Part shown: positions 32,986-38,696 of the stretch, in pieces
How positions within the stretch are numbered: position 1 is the first letter of the stretch
Layout: each line of letters starts with the position of its first letter
Assembly (NCBI GenBank): GCA_002454975.1
Contig: DKJZ01000018.1
Location: 1-38,696 of the forward strand
Source: Hylemonella sp. UBA6679
Lineage (GTDB): Bacteria; Pseudomonadota; Gammaproteobacteria; Burkholderiales; Burkholderiaceae_C
Direction of reading: 5' to 3'
Length of the DNA: 38,696 bases
Translations under genes and position numbers: made by a program
The notes under the pieces: model-generated
Database searches by the model: none
Told to the model about the DNA's origin: nothing
Seen by the model: only the letters and a program-made list of their open reading frames with translations

Positions 32986-33570
32986 ATGAAACTTCTCTCA
33001 CCTCTGCGCGTGGTCGTCTTGGCGACTGCTCTTGGCTTGGCTGGGGCTGCCGTTCAAGCCGCCGAGCTTGAAGGTCAGCGCTTTGACGACCAGGCCCAGC
33101 TGGCCAACCAAAACCTCAAACTCAACGGCTTAGGGCTGCGTGCGGTCTTCATCATCCGCGCTTATGTGGCGGGCTTGTACCTGCCGGAAAAGTCCAGCTC
33201 TGCGGCAGATATTTTGCAAAACCCCGGCCCCAAGCGTTTGCAACTGCGCCCGCTCATGGAGTTGTCGTCTGGTGACATCAAAAAAGCGCTCATCGACGGG
33301 GTGCGCAAAAACGCGGGTGACGCCCAGTGGCCCACTTACCAAGAGCGCGCAGGCGCCTTGGCGCGCACCATCGACACCATAGGCTCGAGCCGGCCAGGCG
33401 ATGTGATTTCTCTGGATTACCTGCCCGGCAAGGGCATGGTCTTGTCCATCAACGACATCCCTAAAGGCTCACCGGTGCCTGGGGCTGATTTCTATGCCGC
33501 CGTGCTGGAGATTTTCATCGGTAACAATCCGGTCGATGGCCGGTTGAAAAAGGGCCTCTTGGGTCAATAA
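32986..33570 (+). CDS. Secreted chalcone isomerase-like (CHI-fold) protein
   Basis: A 194-residue protein with a signal peptide (MKLLSPLRVVVLATALGLAGAAVQA, cut into the pattern LRVVVLATALGLAG and AVQA-AE) and cleavage near residue 25. The mature part contains LNGLGLRAVFIIRAYVAGLYLPEK, a typical stretch of bacterial chalcone isomerase-like proteins, and a late NDIPKGSPVPGADFYAAVLEIFIGNNPVD block. Bacterial members are mostly non-enzymatic or fatty-acid-binding, and no flavonoid substrate is implied. It stands 16 bases ahead of the Bug receptor and diverges from the AEC gene. Confidence 0.82.
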   Translation: MKLLSPLRVVVLATALGLAGAAVQAAELEGQRFDDQAQLANQNLKLNGLGLRAVFIIRAYVAGLYLPEKSSSAADILQNPGPKRLQLRPLMELSSGDIKKALIDGVRKNAGDAQWPTYQERAGALARTIDTIGSSRPGDVISLDYLPGKGMVLSINDIPKGSPVPGADFYAAVLEIFIGNNPVDGRLKKGLLGQ

Positions 33571-33586
33571 TTTTTAGGAGCACACC

Positions 33587-34561
33587 ATGCAACGTCGTTT
33601 TCTTAACCTCTCGCTGCTGGCCTTGGCCGCAGCCGCCACTGTAGGCAATGCCTCGGCACAAAACTACCCCAACAAGGCCATTCGCCTGCAGGTGCCCTTT
33701 GCACCAGGTGGCACCACCGACATCATTGCCCGCACCATCGCCGAGCCCTTGAGCAAAGCCCTGGGTCAGCCCGTGGTGATTGAGAACAAGGCTGGTGGCG
33801 GCGGCGTTTTGGGCGCCACTGAAACCGCCAAGGCCCCACCAGATGGCTACTCGCTGGGTGTTGCCACCGTGTCCACCACGGCCGCCAACCCGGCCATCAA
33901 CCCCAAAATCCCGTACAACCCGCTGACCGACTTCACCCCCATCATTAACATTGCGGCCACACCCAATGTGATTGCGGTGCACCCCAGCTTCCCAGCCAAA
34001 GACCATGCCTCTTTCTTGGCTGAGCTCAAGCGCTCGCCGGGTCGTCACTCGTTTGCCACATCCGGTACCGGCGGCATTGGTCACCTGCAAATGGAGCTGT
34101 ACAAAAACCGCACGAGCACCTTCATCACCCACATTCCTTACCGTGGTGGTGGCCCAGCTCTGAACGACACCGTGGCCGGCCAGGTGCCCATCATTTTTGA
34201 CAACCTGCCTTCGGCCTTGCCCTTCATTCAAAACGGTCGTTTGGTGCCCATCGTGGTGGCTGCACCTCAGCGTTTGGCTGTGTTGCCCAACGTGCCCACC
34301 TTCAAAGAAGTTGGCTTGGAGCCGGTAAACCGCATGGCTTATTACGGCATTTTGGGCCCCAAAGGCCTGCCCAAAGAGGTGGTGGACAAAATCAACGCCG
34401 GTGTGCGTAAAGCCTTGGAAGACCCAGCCGTGCGCAAGCGCATCGAAGACACCGGTTCTTTGATCGTGGCCAACACGCCTGAGCAGTTTGCCGAGCAAAT
34501 CAAAGCGGAGTTCACCGTGTACAAGGGCGTGGTTGACTCAGCCAAGCTCACCTTGGACTGA
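33587..34561 (+). CDS. Bug/TctC family periplasmic substrate-binding protein
   Basis: A 324-residue receptor of the tripartite tricarboxylate transporter type. A signal peptide with twin arginines (MQRRFLNLSLLALA) ends at ASA-QNYP after about residue 24. The mature start NYPNKAIRLQVPFAPGGTTDIIAR is the hallmark of the family (PGG-x-D loop), followed by VIENKAGGGGVLGA and a central HIPYRGGGPALNDTVAGQV. The usual TctA/TctB membrane genes are not adjacent, so this is an orphan receptor, as is common in Comamonadaceae. A good AGGAG ribosome site precedes the ATG. The ligand is probably an organic acid. Confidence 0.92.
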   Translation: MQRRFLNLSLLALAAAATVGNASAQNYPNKAIRLQVPFAPGGTTDIIARTIAEPLSKALGQPVVIENKAGGGGVLGATETAKAPPDGYSLGVATVSTTAANPAINPKIPYNPLTDFTPIINIAATPNVIAVHPSFPAKDHASFLAELKRSPGRHSFATSGTGGIGHLQMELYKNRTSTFITHIPYRGGGPALNDTVAGQVPIIFDNLPSALPFIQNGRLVPIVVAAPQRLAVLPNVPTFKEVGLEPVNRMAYYGILGPKGLPKEVVDKINAGVRKALEDPAVRKRIEDTGSLIVANTPEQFAEQIKAEFTVYKGVVDSAKLTLD

Positions 34562-34581
34562 GTTGAACACCGGAGTTTGGC

Positions 34582-35472
34582 TTGGATGAGATAGACGCCT
34601 TCATCGAGTCTTTGTGGCTCGAAGAAGGCCTGTCTGACAACACCCTCAAGGCTTACCGTCGGGATTTGCAAGCGTTGCTGGCGTGGCTCGAGCCGCGCGA
34701 ACTGCGCTTGCCCCAAACCCAAGAAGTTGACCTGCATGCTTACTTTGCCGCCGAGCATGCGCACACAAAAGCGAGCACCGCCAACCGTCGCTTGACGGTG
34801 TTCAAGCGCTACTTTCGCTGGGCCTTGCGCGAGCGGCGTATCACCGCAGACCCAACCTTGCGGCTGGTCTCTGCCAAGCAGGCTTTGCGCGTGCCCAAGA
34901 CCTTGAGCGAGTCGCAGGTGGACGACTTGCTCCAAGCCCCAGGCCAGGCCAGTGCGCAAGCCCTGCGTGACCGCACCATGCTCGAGCTCTTGTACGCCAG
35001 TGGCCTGCGCGTGAGCGAACTGGTGGGCTTGAAGGTTTTTCATATCAGCCTCAATGACCATGTGATGCGCGTCACGGGCAAGGGCAACAAAGAGCGCATG
35101 TTGCCTTTTGGCGAGGTGGCTGCGGCTTGGTTGCAGCGTTACCTGGCTGAAGCCCGCCCAGCCTTGCTGGCTGGGCGTTTGTCGGATGATTTGTTTGTGA
35201 CGCAGCGCGGCGCCAAGGCCGGTCACGCCATGAGCCGAGTCATGTTTTGGAAGCTCATCAAGCATTACGCCCTGCGCGCGGGCATCACCGCGCCGCTTTC
35301 ACCCCACACCTTGCGGCATGCGTTTGCCACGCACTTGCTCAACCACGGGGCAGATTTACGTGCGGTACAAATGCTGCTGGGGCATGCCGATATTTCTACC
35401 ACCACCATCTACACCCATGTAGCGCGAGAGCGCCTCAAGGTGCTGCACGCGCAACACCACCCCCGCGGCTAG
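34582..35472 (+). CDS. xerD: Site-specific tyrosine recombinase XerD
   Basis: A 296-residue recombinase that resolves chromosome dimers at dif with XerC. All catalytic residues are visible: Arg143 (ASGLRVSELVGL), Lys167 (GKGNKERMLP), His242 and Arg245 (PHTLRHAFATHLL), His268 (GHADIST) and nucleophile Tyr277 (TTIYTHV). Spacing matches E. coli XerD within a few residues. The N-terminal SAM-like core-binding domain covers residues 1-95. The start is TTG at 34582, supported by CGGAG seven bases upstream; no in-frame ATG is available nearby. The context (no other phage genes) shows a chromosomal enzyme, not an integrase. Confidence 0.95.
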   Translation: MDEIDAFIESLWLEEGLSDNTLKAYRRDLQALLAWLEPRELRLPQTQEVDLHAYFAAEHAHTKASTANRRLTVFKRYFRWALRERRITADPTLRLVSAKQALRVPKTLSESQVDDLLQAPGQASAQALRDRTMLELLYASGLRVSELVGLKVFHISLNDHVMRVTGKGNKERMLPFGEVAAAWLQRYLAEARPALLAGRLSDDLFVTQRGAKAGHAMSRVMFWKLIKHYALRAGITAPLSPHTLRHAFATHLLNHGADLRAVQMLLGHADISTTTIYTHVARERLKVLHAQHHPRG

Positions 35473-35496
35473 GCAGCAGCCTTGCTTTGCGCAAGA

Positions 35497-35502
35497 GATA
35501 AT
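35497..35502 (+). promoter_or_regulatory. -10 hexamer of DUF455 gene, predicted leaderless start
   Basis: GATAAT (five of six bases) is followed by six bases and the ATG at 35509, so the start would fall on the A of ATG. The six bases CGGGAG look like a ribosome site but touch the ATG directly, too close to work as one. Confidence 0.45.
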
Positions 35503-35508
35503 CGGGAG

Positions 35509-36357
35509 ATGCCCGAATTGCGTCAAACCTGCCTGGACTTGCTGTGCCTGGCTGACCCCAACGACAAAGCCTTACAGGTGCAGGCTTGGGGTGCCCAGCC
35601 TTGGGCGGTTGACACTGAGCGCGCGTTGCCCGAGCCAGCAGGCATTCCAGGGCGGCCCTTGCGGCCCGTGTTGATGGCACACACAGACATCAAGCCAGCG
35701 CGCCTGACCACGCCTGAAGGACACGCGGGCCTCTTGCACGCGGTTTGCCACATCGAAAAAAACGCGGTGGATTTGGCGCTGGATGTCATCTGGCGCTTTG
35801 CAGGCATGCCGCACGATTTTTACCTGGACTGGTGGCAAGTGGCGCAAGAAGAGGCCTTGCATTACACGCTCTTGCGCGACCACCTGCGCAGCCTGGGCTT
35901 TGATTACGGTGATTTTCCAGCCCACACGGGCTTGTGGGACATGGCCGAACGTACCCGCCATGATGTGCTGGCCCGCGTCGCATTAGTGCCGCGCACGCTT
36001 GAGGCGCGCGGTCTTGATGCCTCACCGGCTGTGAAGACCAAATTGGTGAGCATTGGCGACCACCGCGCAGGCGAAATTCTTGACATCATTTTGCGCGACG
36101 AAATTGGCCACGTGGCTGTGGGCAACCGCTGGTATGCCTGGTTGTGCGCGCAGCGGGGCTTAGACCCCGTGGCCACTTACCCCGGGCTCACGCAGCGCTA
36201 CCAAGCGCCGCGCCTCAAAGGTCCGTTCAATTTGGCAGCACGTGCAGCTGCAGGTTTCACGGCGCAAGAGCTGCTGCAGCTCCAAGCGCCTTCTTCCACA
36301 TCGACGCCTGCGTCGATCAACTCTTCCACACAAAGCGCTGCATTGACAGCGCATTGA
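35509..36357 (+). CDS. DUF455 family ferritin-like protein
   Basis: A 282-residue protein of the DUF455 (ferritin-like, helical diiron) family. It begins MPELRQTCLDLLCLADPNDKA and has the family segments HAVCHIEKNAVDLALDVIWRF, DWWQVAQEEALHYTLLRDHL and GDHRAGEILDIILRDEIGHVAVGNRWY. The Glu/His pairs EKNA, EEALH and DEIGHV are the expected diiron ligands of a four-helix bundle. The actual reaction is unknown; related proteins include tRNA-modifying MiaE-like enzymes. The C-terminal 20 residues are a Ser/Thr-rich tail. The start at 35509 was preferred over an extended TTG start at 35482. Confidence 0.82.
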   Translation: MPELRQTCLDLLCLADPNDKALQVQAWGAQPWAVDTERALPEPAGIPGRPLRPVLMAHTDIKPARLTTPEGHAGLLHAVCHIEKNAVDLALDVIWRFAGMPHDFYLDWWQVAQEEALHYTLLRDHLRSLGFDYGDFPAHTGLWDMAERTRHDVLARVALVPRTLEARGLDASPAVKTKLVSIGDHRAGEILDIILRDEIGHVAVGNRWYAWLCAQRGLDPVATYPGLTQRYQAPRLKGPFNLAARAAAGFTAQELLQLQAPSSTSTPASINSSTQSAALTAH

Positions 36358-36365
36358 GGTCTGCC

Positions 36366-36890
36366 ATGGCAATTTATGAACTCGATGGGCAGCAGCCCGA
36401 TCTTGGCCCCAACGCCTGGGTGGCCGACAGCGCCCAAGTCATCGGTAAAGTGCACTTGGCCGAAAACGCCAACGTGTGGTTTGGCACCGTGATTCGTGGC
36501 GATTCTGAGCACATCCGCATTGGGCGCAACACCAATGTGCAAGACGCCAGCGTGCTGCACGCTGACCCGGGCGTGCCCCTCACACTGGGCGACAACGTGA
36601 CCATTGGCCACCAAGTGATGCTGCATGGTTGCACGGTGGGCGACGGCACCCTCATTGGCATCGGTGCGGTGGTGCTCAACAACGCAAAAATCGGCAAGCA
36701 CTGCCTGGTGGGTGCGGGCTCGTTGGTGACCGAGGGCAAAGAGTTCCCCGATGGCTCGATGATCTTGGGCAGCCCAGCCAAAGTGGTCAAGCAACTCAGC
36801 CCTGAGCAAATTGCTGGTTTAGAGCGTGTGGCGCAGCATTACGTGGACAACGCCAAGCTGTTTGCCAGCAGCCTTAAAAAGATCGGTTGA
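36366..36890 (+). CDS. Gamma-class carbonic anhydrase family protein
   Basis: A 174-residue left-handed beta-helix protein of the gamma-carbonic anhydrase/YrdA type. Hexapeptide-repeat turns run from about residue 20 to 130 (ADSAQVIGKVHLAENANVWFGTVIRGDSEHIRIGRNTNVQDASVLH). The three zinc-ligand histidine positions fit SVLHADPG and TIGHQVMLHGC, and the ArgGlyAsp pair VIRGD is typical. Active carbonic anhydrase activity is not guaranteed in this YrdA-like group. GAGGT precedes the ATG at eight bases. hslO starts four bases after its stop, so the two are cotranscribed. Confidence 0.88.
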   Translation: MAIYELDGQQPDLGPNAWVADSAQVIGKVHLAENANVWFGTVIRGDSEHIRIGRNTNVQDASVLHADPGVPLTLGDNVTIGHQVMLHGCTVGDGTLIGIGAVVLNNAKIGKHCLVGAGSLVTEGKEFPDGSMILGSPAKVVKQLSPEQIAGLERVAQHYVDNAKLFASSLKKIG

Positions 36891-36894
36891 GCAC

Positions 36895-37872
36895 GTGTCT
36901 GAATGCCATAAATTTATTTTTGAAGGGCAGCCCGTGCGCGGCATGATCGTGCGCCTGGACGACGCCTGGGTGGAGGTGCTCAAGCGCCGCGCAGTAAGCG
37001 AGACGGGGCCTTACCCTCCCGAGGTGCAGCAGTTGCTGGGCCAGATGACCGCTGCTGGCGTGCTCATGCAGGGCAACATCCAGTTCAATGGCGCTTTGAT
37101 TTTGCAGATCCAAGGCGACGGTCCGGTCAAGCTGGCTGTGGCCGAGGTGCACAGCGATTTGCGTTTGCGTGCCACGGTCACGTTGCGCGGAGAAGTGCGC
37201 GCCGGGGCTGGCTTGTCGGCCTTGGTAAACCAGCACGGGCAGGGGCGTTGCGCCATCACCTTGGACCCCTTGGGCCGCCACCCTGGGCAGCAACCCTACC
37301 AAGGTGTGGTGCCCTTGAGCGACGAACACGATCAGCCGCTGACCCAGCTCAACCAAGTGCTTGAGCAGTACATGCGCCAAAGCGAGCAGTTGGAAACCAC
37401 CTTGGTCTTGGCCTCCAACGAGCACTTAGCCGCTGGCCTGTTGATTCAGCGTCTGCCCATTGAAGGCGCTGGCAACCTTGAAGGCTTGCCCCCATCGAAA
37501 CGCGCTGAAATCGAGCAGCTCGAAGAAGACTACAACCGCATTGCCACCTTGGCAGCGAGCTTGAAATCTGAAGAGTTGCTCACGCTGGATGTGGACACGA
37601 TCCTGCGCCGCTTGTTTTGGGAAGAAAAATTACAACGGTTTGAGAGCGAAGGCCCAGTACCGCGTTTCCATTGCACCTGCAGCCGTGAGCGTGTGAGCCA
37701 GATGATTCAAAGCTTGGGTGAAGACGAAGCGCAAGACATCGTGGCCGAGCAAGGCGCCATCACCGTGGACTGCGATTTTTGTGGCGCGCGCTATGTGTTT
37801 GACAGCGTGCAAGCCACGCAGATTTTCATGGAGCAGCAGGATCTGCCGCCTTCAAGCCCTTCAATCCAGTGA
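36895..37872 (+). CDS. hslO: Redox-regulated chaperone Hsp33
   Basis: A 325-residue heat-shock protein activated by oxidation. The N-terminal domain begins HKFIFEGQPVRGMIVRL and contains GVLMQGNIQFNGALILQIQGDGPVKLAVAEVHSDLRLRATV, an archetypal Hsp33 core. The C-terminal zinc switch has all four cysteines: Cys260 and Cys262 (HCTCSRERV) and Cys293 and Cys296 (DCDFCGARYVF). It protects proteins from aggregation under hypochlorite or peroxide with heat. The start is GTG at 36895, four bases after the carbonic anhydrase-like stop; the longer frame back to 36826 lies in that gene. Its 3' end overlaps the minus-strand hypothetical gene by 47 bases. Confidence 0.95.
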   Translation: MSECHKFIFEGQPVRGMIVRLDDAWVEVLKRRAVSETGPYPPEVQQLLGQMTAAGVLMQGNIQFNGALILQIQGDGPVKLAVAEVHSDLRLRATVTLRGEVRAGAGLSALVNQHGQGRCAITLDPLGRHPGQQPYQGVVPLSDEHDQPLTQLNQVLEQYMRQSEQLETTLVLASNEHLAAGLLIQRLPIEGAGNLEGLPPSKRAEIEQLEEDYNRIATLAASLKSEELLTLDVDTILRRLFWEEKLQRFESEGPVPRFHCTCSRERVSQMIQSLGEDEAQDIVAEQGAITVDCDFCGARYVFDSVQATQIFMEQQDLPPSSPSIQ

Positions 37873-38284
37873 AGAGTTTGAGCTCGCAATCAGGGTCTGA
37901 ACAGGCCTCGCAGGCCCAGGCAGCGCGTTGCGGCAAGTCCTGCGGTTGAACCAGCCTTTGTGCGTTTCGCAAACGCTGCAAACCCTGCCCGTACACCACC
38001 CCAAATGCCATGCCGGCTTGGGCCAGGGCCGCACGTAAAGCGGCATCCTCAGCCATAAGCGCGGTGCGGTTTGGGGCGTTTGGTGCTGCGGTGCTGTTGT
38101 GCCCTGCATTGTCCAAGCCACAGACCAACACACGGCTGTGCTCTGGTCTTGAGGCTTGCGCAAGCCAAGTGCGCAGGGCCTGGGGTGCCAGGCATTGGAC
38201 GGTGAGCTTGGGAAACAGCGGGCCCAGGTGCTGAGCCAGCCAAAGCAAATCAGGCGGGTGAGCGCCCGTGATGACGAGCTGCAT
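37826..38284 (-). CDS. Hypothetical protein downstream of ftsB
   Basis: A 152-residue open frame that I cannot assign to a family. It begins MQLVITGAHPPDLLWLAQHLGPLFPKLTVQCLAPQ, has a RVLVCGLDNAG segment near residue 51-61 and an ALRAALAQAGMAFGVVYGQGLQRL region with two helices, and carries a Cys-rich AWACEACSDPDCELKLF patch near residue 123-139. It is probably soluble. It starts five bases after the ftsB stop and so is probably translated with ftsB. Its last 47 bases overlap hslO on the other strand. Codon use looks like that of its neighbours, which supports a real gene. Confidence 0.6.
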   Translation of the reverse strand: MQLVITGAHPPDLLWLAQHLGPLFPKLTVQCLAPQALRTWLAQASRPEHSRVLVCGLDNAGHNSTAAPNAPNRTALMAEDAALRAALAQAGMAFGVVYGQGLQRLRNAQRLVQPQDLPQRAAWACEACSDPDCELKLFTGLKGLKAADPAAP

Positions 38285-38289
38285 GCACC

Positions 38290-38568
38290 CTACTTGCGTG
38301 TGATTTGCACCAAAATTTCATTGGGGCGCACCATGCTGAGTTCAACGCGGGCGCGCTCTTCCACCATTTCCAGGCCTTCTTTGAGGTCGCGGATCTCAGC
38401 GGCCATGCGCTCGTTGTCCAGCTGCGATTTGGCGTTTTGCTCGCGCTGTGCCTCCAAGTCGGAGGCCATGCGAGCCACGCTGGGCACGCTGCCCCGACCC
38501 AACCACAGCTGCAGGTGAAAAATCACCAGCAGTGCGATCAGTATCGTCGGGATCAGGCGTTTACCCAT
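38290..38568 (-). CDS. ftsB: Cell division protein FtsB
   Basis: A 92-residue bitopic division protein that forms a complex with FtsL and FtsQ at the septum. One transmembrane helix (LIPTILIALLVIFHLQLWLG) is near the N-terminus, followed by GRGSVPSVARMASDLEAQREQNAKSQLDNERMAAEIRDLKEG, a periplasmic coiled coil with repeated LxxEN-like heptads. The tail ERARVELSMVRPNEILVQI matches the FtsB C-terminal strand. Enolase lies directly upstream on the same strand, the usual order. A TAAGCT hexamer (three of six) sits seven bases before the ATG. Confidence 0.93.
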   Translation of the reverse strand: MGKRLIPTILIALLVIFHLQLWLGRGSVPSVARMASDLEAQREQNAKSQLDNERMAAEIRDLKEGLEMVEERARVELSMVRPNEILVQITRK

Positions 38569-38602
38569 GGATTGAGCTTACACCAAGCTCTGCAGCGCGC
38601 AT

Positions 38603-38696
38603 TTAACGCAGGTTGTAGAAAGCAGAGCGGCCGGGGTAGCTGGCCACGTCGCCCAGGTCTTCCTCGATGCGGATGAGCTGGTTGTACTTGGCCATG
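38603..38696 (-). CDS. eno: Enolase (C-terminal fragment)
   Basis: The last 30 codons of enolase, cut by the window edge. The reverse strand reads KYNQLIRIEEDLGDVASYPGRSAFYNLR then TAA, the typical enolase C-terminus that packs near the active site (RIEEELG). Enolase converts 2-phosphoglycerate to phosphoenolpyruvate. The gap to ftsB (38569-38602) is only 34 bases and shows no strong terminator. Confidence 0.93.
   Translation of the reverse strand, partial: MAKYNQLIRIEEDLGDVASYPGRSAFYNLR

Noticed and set aside
34582..35472. Phage or island integrase
   Set aside because: Sequence and catalytic spacing match chromosomal XerD, and no phage genes, attachment site or tRNA gene are nearby.
1..38696. 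CRISPR arrays, insertion sequences, tRNA or rRNA genes, riboswitches
   Set aside because: No regularly spaced repeats, transposase genes, clover-leaf-like segments or long structured leaders were seen; intergenic gaps are too short to hold most of them.

Overview
The window is a gene-dense piece of a proteobacterial chromosome. No intergenic gap exceeds about 140 bases, GC content is high, and no mobile elements, CRISPR arrays or tRNA/rRNA genes were seen. The gene content (a nuo operon followed by DUF2818, Nudix and DUF1178 genes; xerD next to DUF455; queG/tsaE/amiC; an orphan Bug-type receptor; an AttEFGH-like transporter) fits Burkholderiales, most likely Comamonadaceae. This placement is by recall of gene neighbourhoods, not by a search.

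Region by region: (1) 1-7639, plus strand: the end of the complex I operon (nuoI fragment, nuoJ-K-L-M-N), then a small membrane protein, a Nudix hydrolase and a DUF1178 protein, nearly all overlapping or tightly packed. (2) 7646-12622: a split AttEFGH-like ABC export system on the minus strand (secreted lipocalin-like protein, 857-residue FtsX-type permease, and ATPase), interrupted by a plus-strand hsp20 gene. (3) 12609-16667, minus strand: mutL, a Bcr/CflA-type MFS transporter and miaA, continuing into the ATPase. (4) 16716-28414: the most distinctive part. A minus-strand operon encodes a CoxG-like protein and a three-subunit molybdenum hydroxylase. Divergent from it is a plus-strand operon with a TetR regulator, a VOC protein, an FAD monooxygenase resembling 2,6-dihydroxypyridine 3-monooxygenases, and a complete branched-chain-type (Liv) ABC importer. 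I read this as one inducible catabolic island for an imported aromatic or N-heterocyclic compound. (5) 28511-38696: housekeeping and accessory genes (dedA, amiC-tsaE, queG, an AEC transporter, a CHI-fold protein, a Bug receptor, xerD, DUF455, gamma-carbonic anhydrase, hslO, an unknown ORF, ftsB, and the end of enolase).

A recurring signal cuts across these regions. Several operon-leading genes have a near-consensus -10 hexamer exactly 12 to 7 bases before their start codon and no Shine-Dalgarno sequence, which predicts leaderless mRNAs. This also fixes the GTG starts of mutL and queG. A GC-rich hairpin lies between the Liv receptor gene and the Liv permease genes, where it would favour excess receptor.

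The best candidate for an undescribed system is the divergent molybdenum hydroxylase / FAD monooxygenase / VOC / Liv cluster. Its gene order suggests import, two hydroxylations and then a VOC-catalysed step, but the substrate cannot be read from the sequence.
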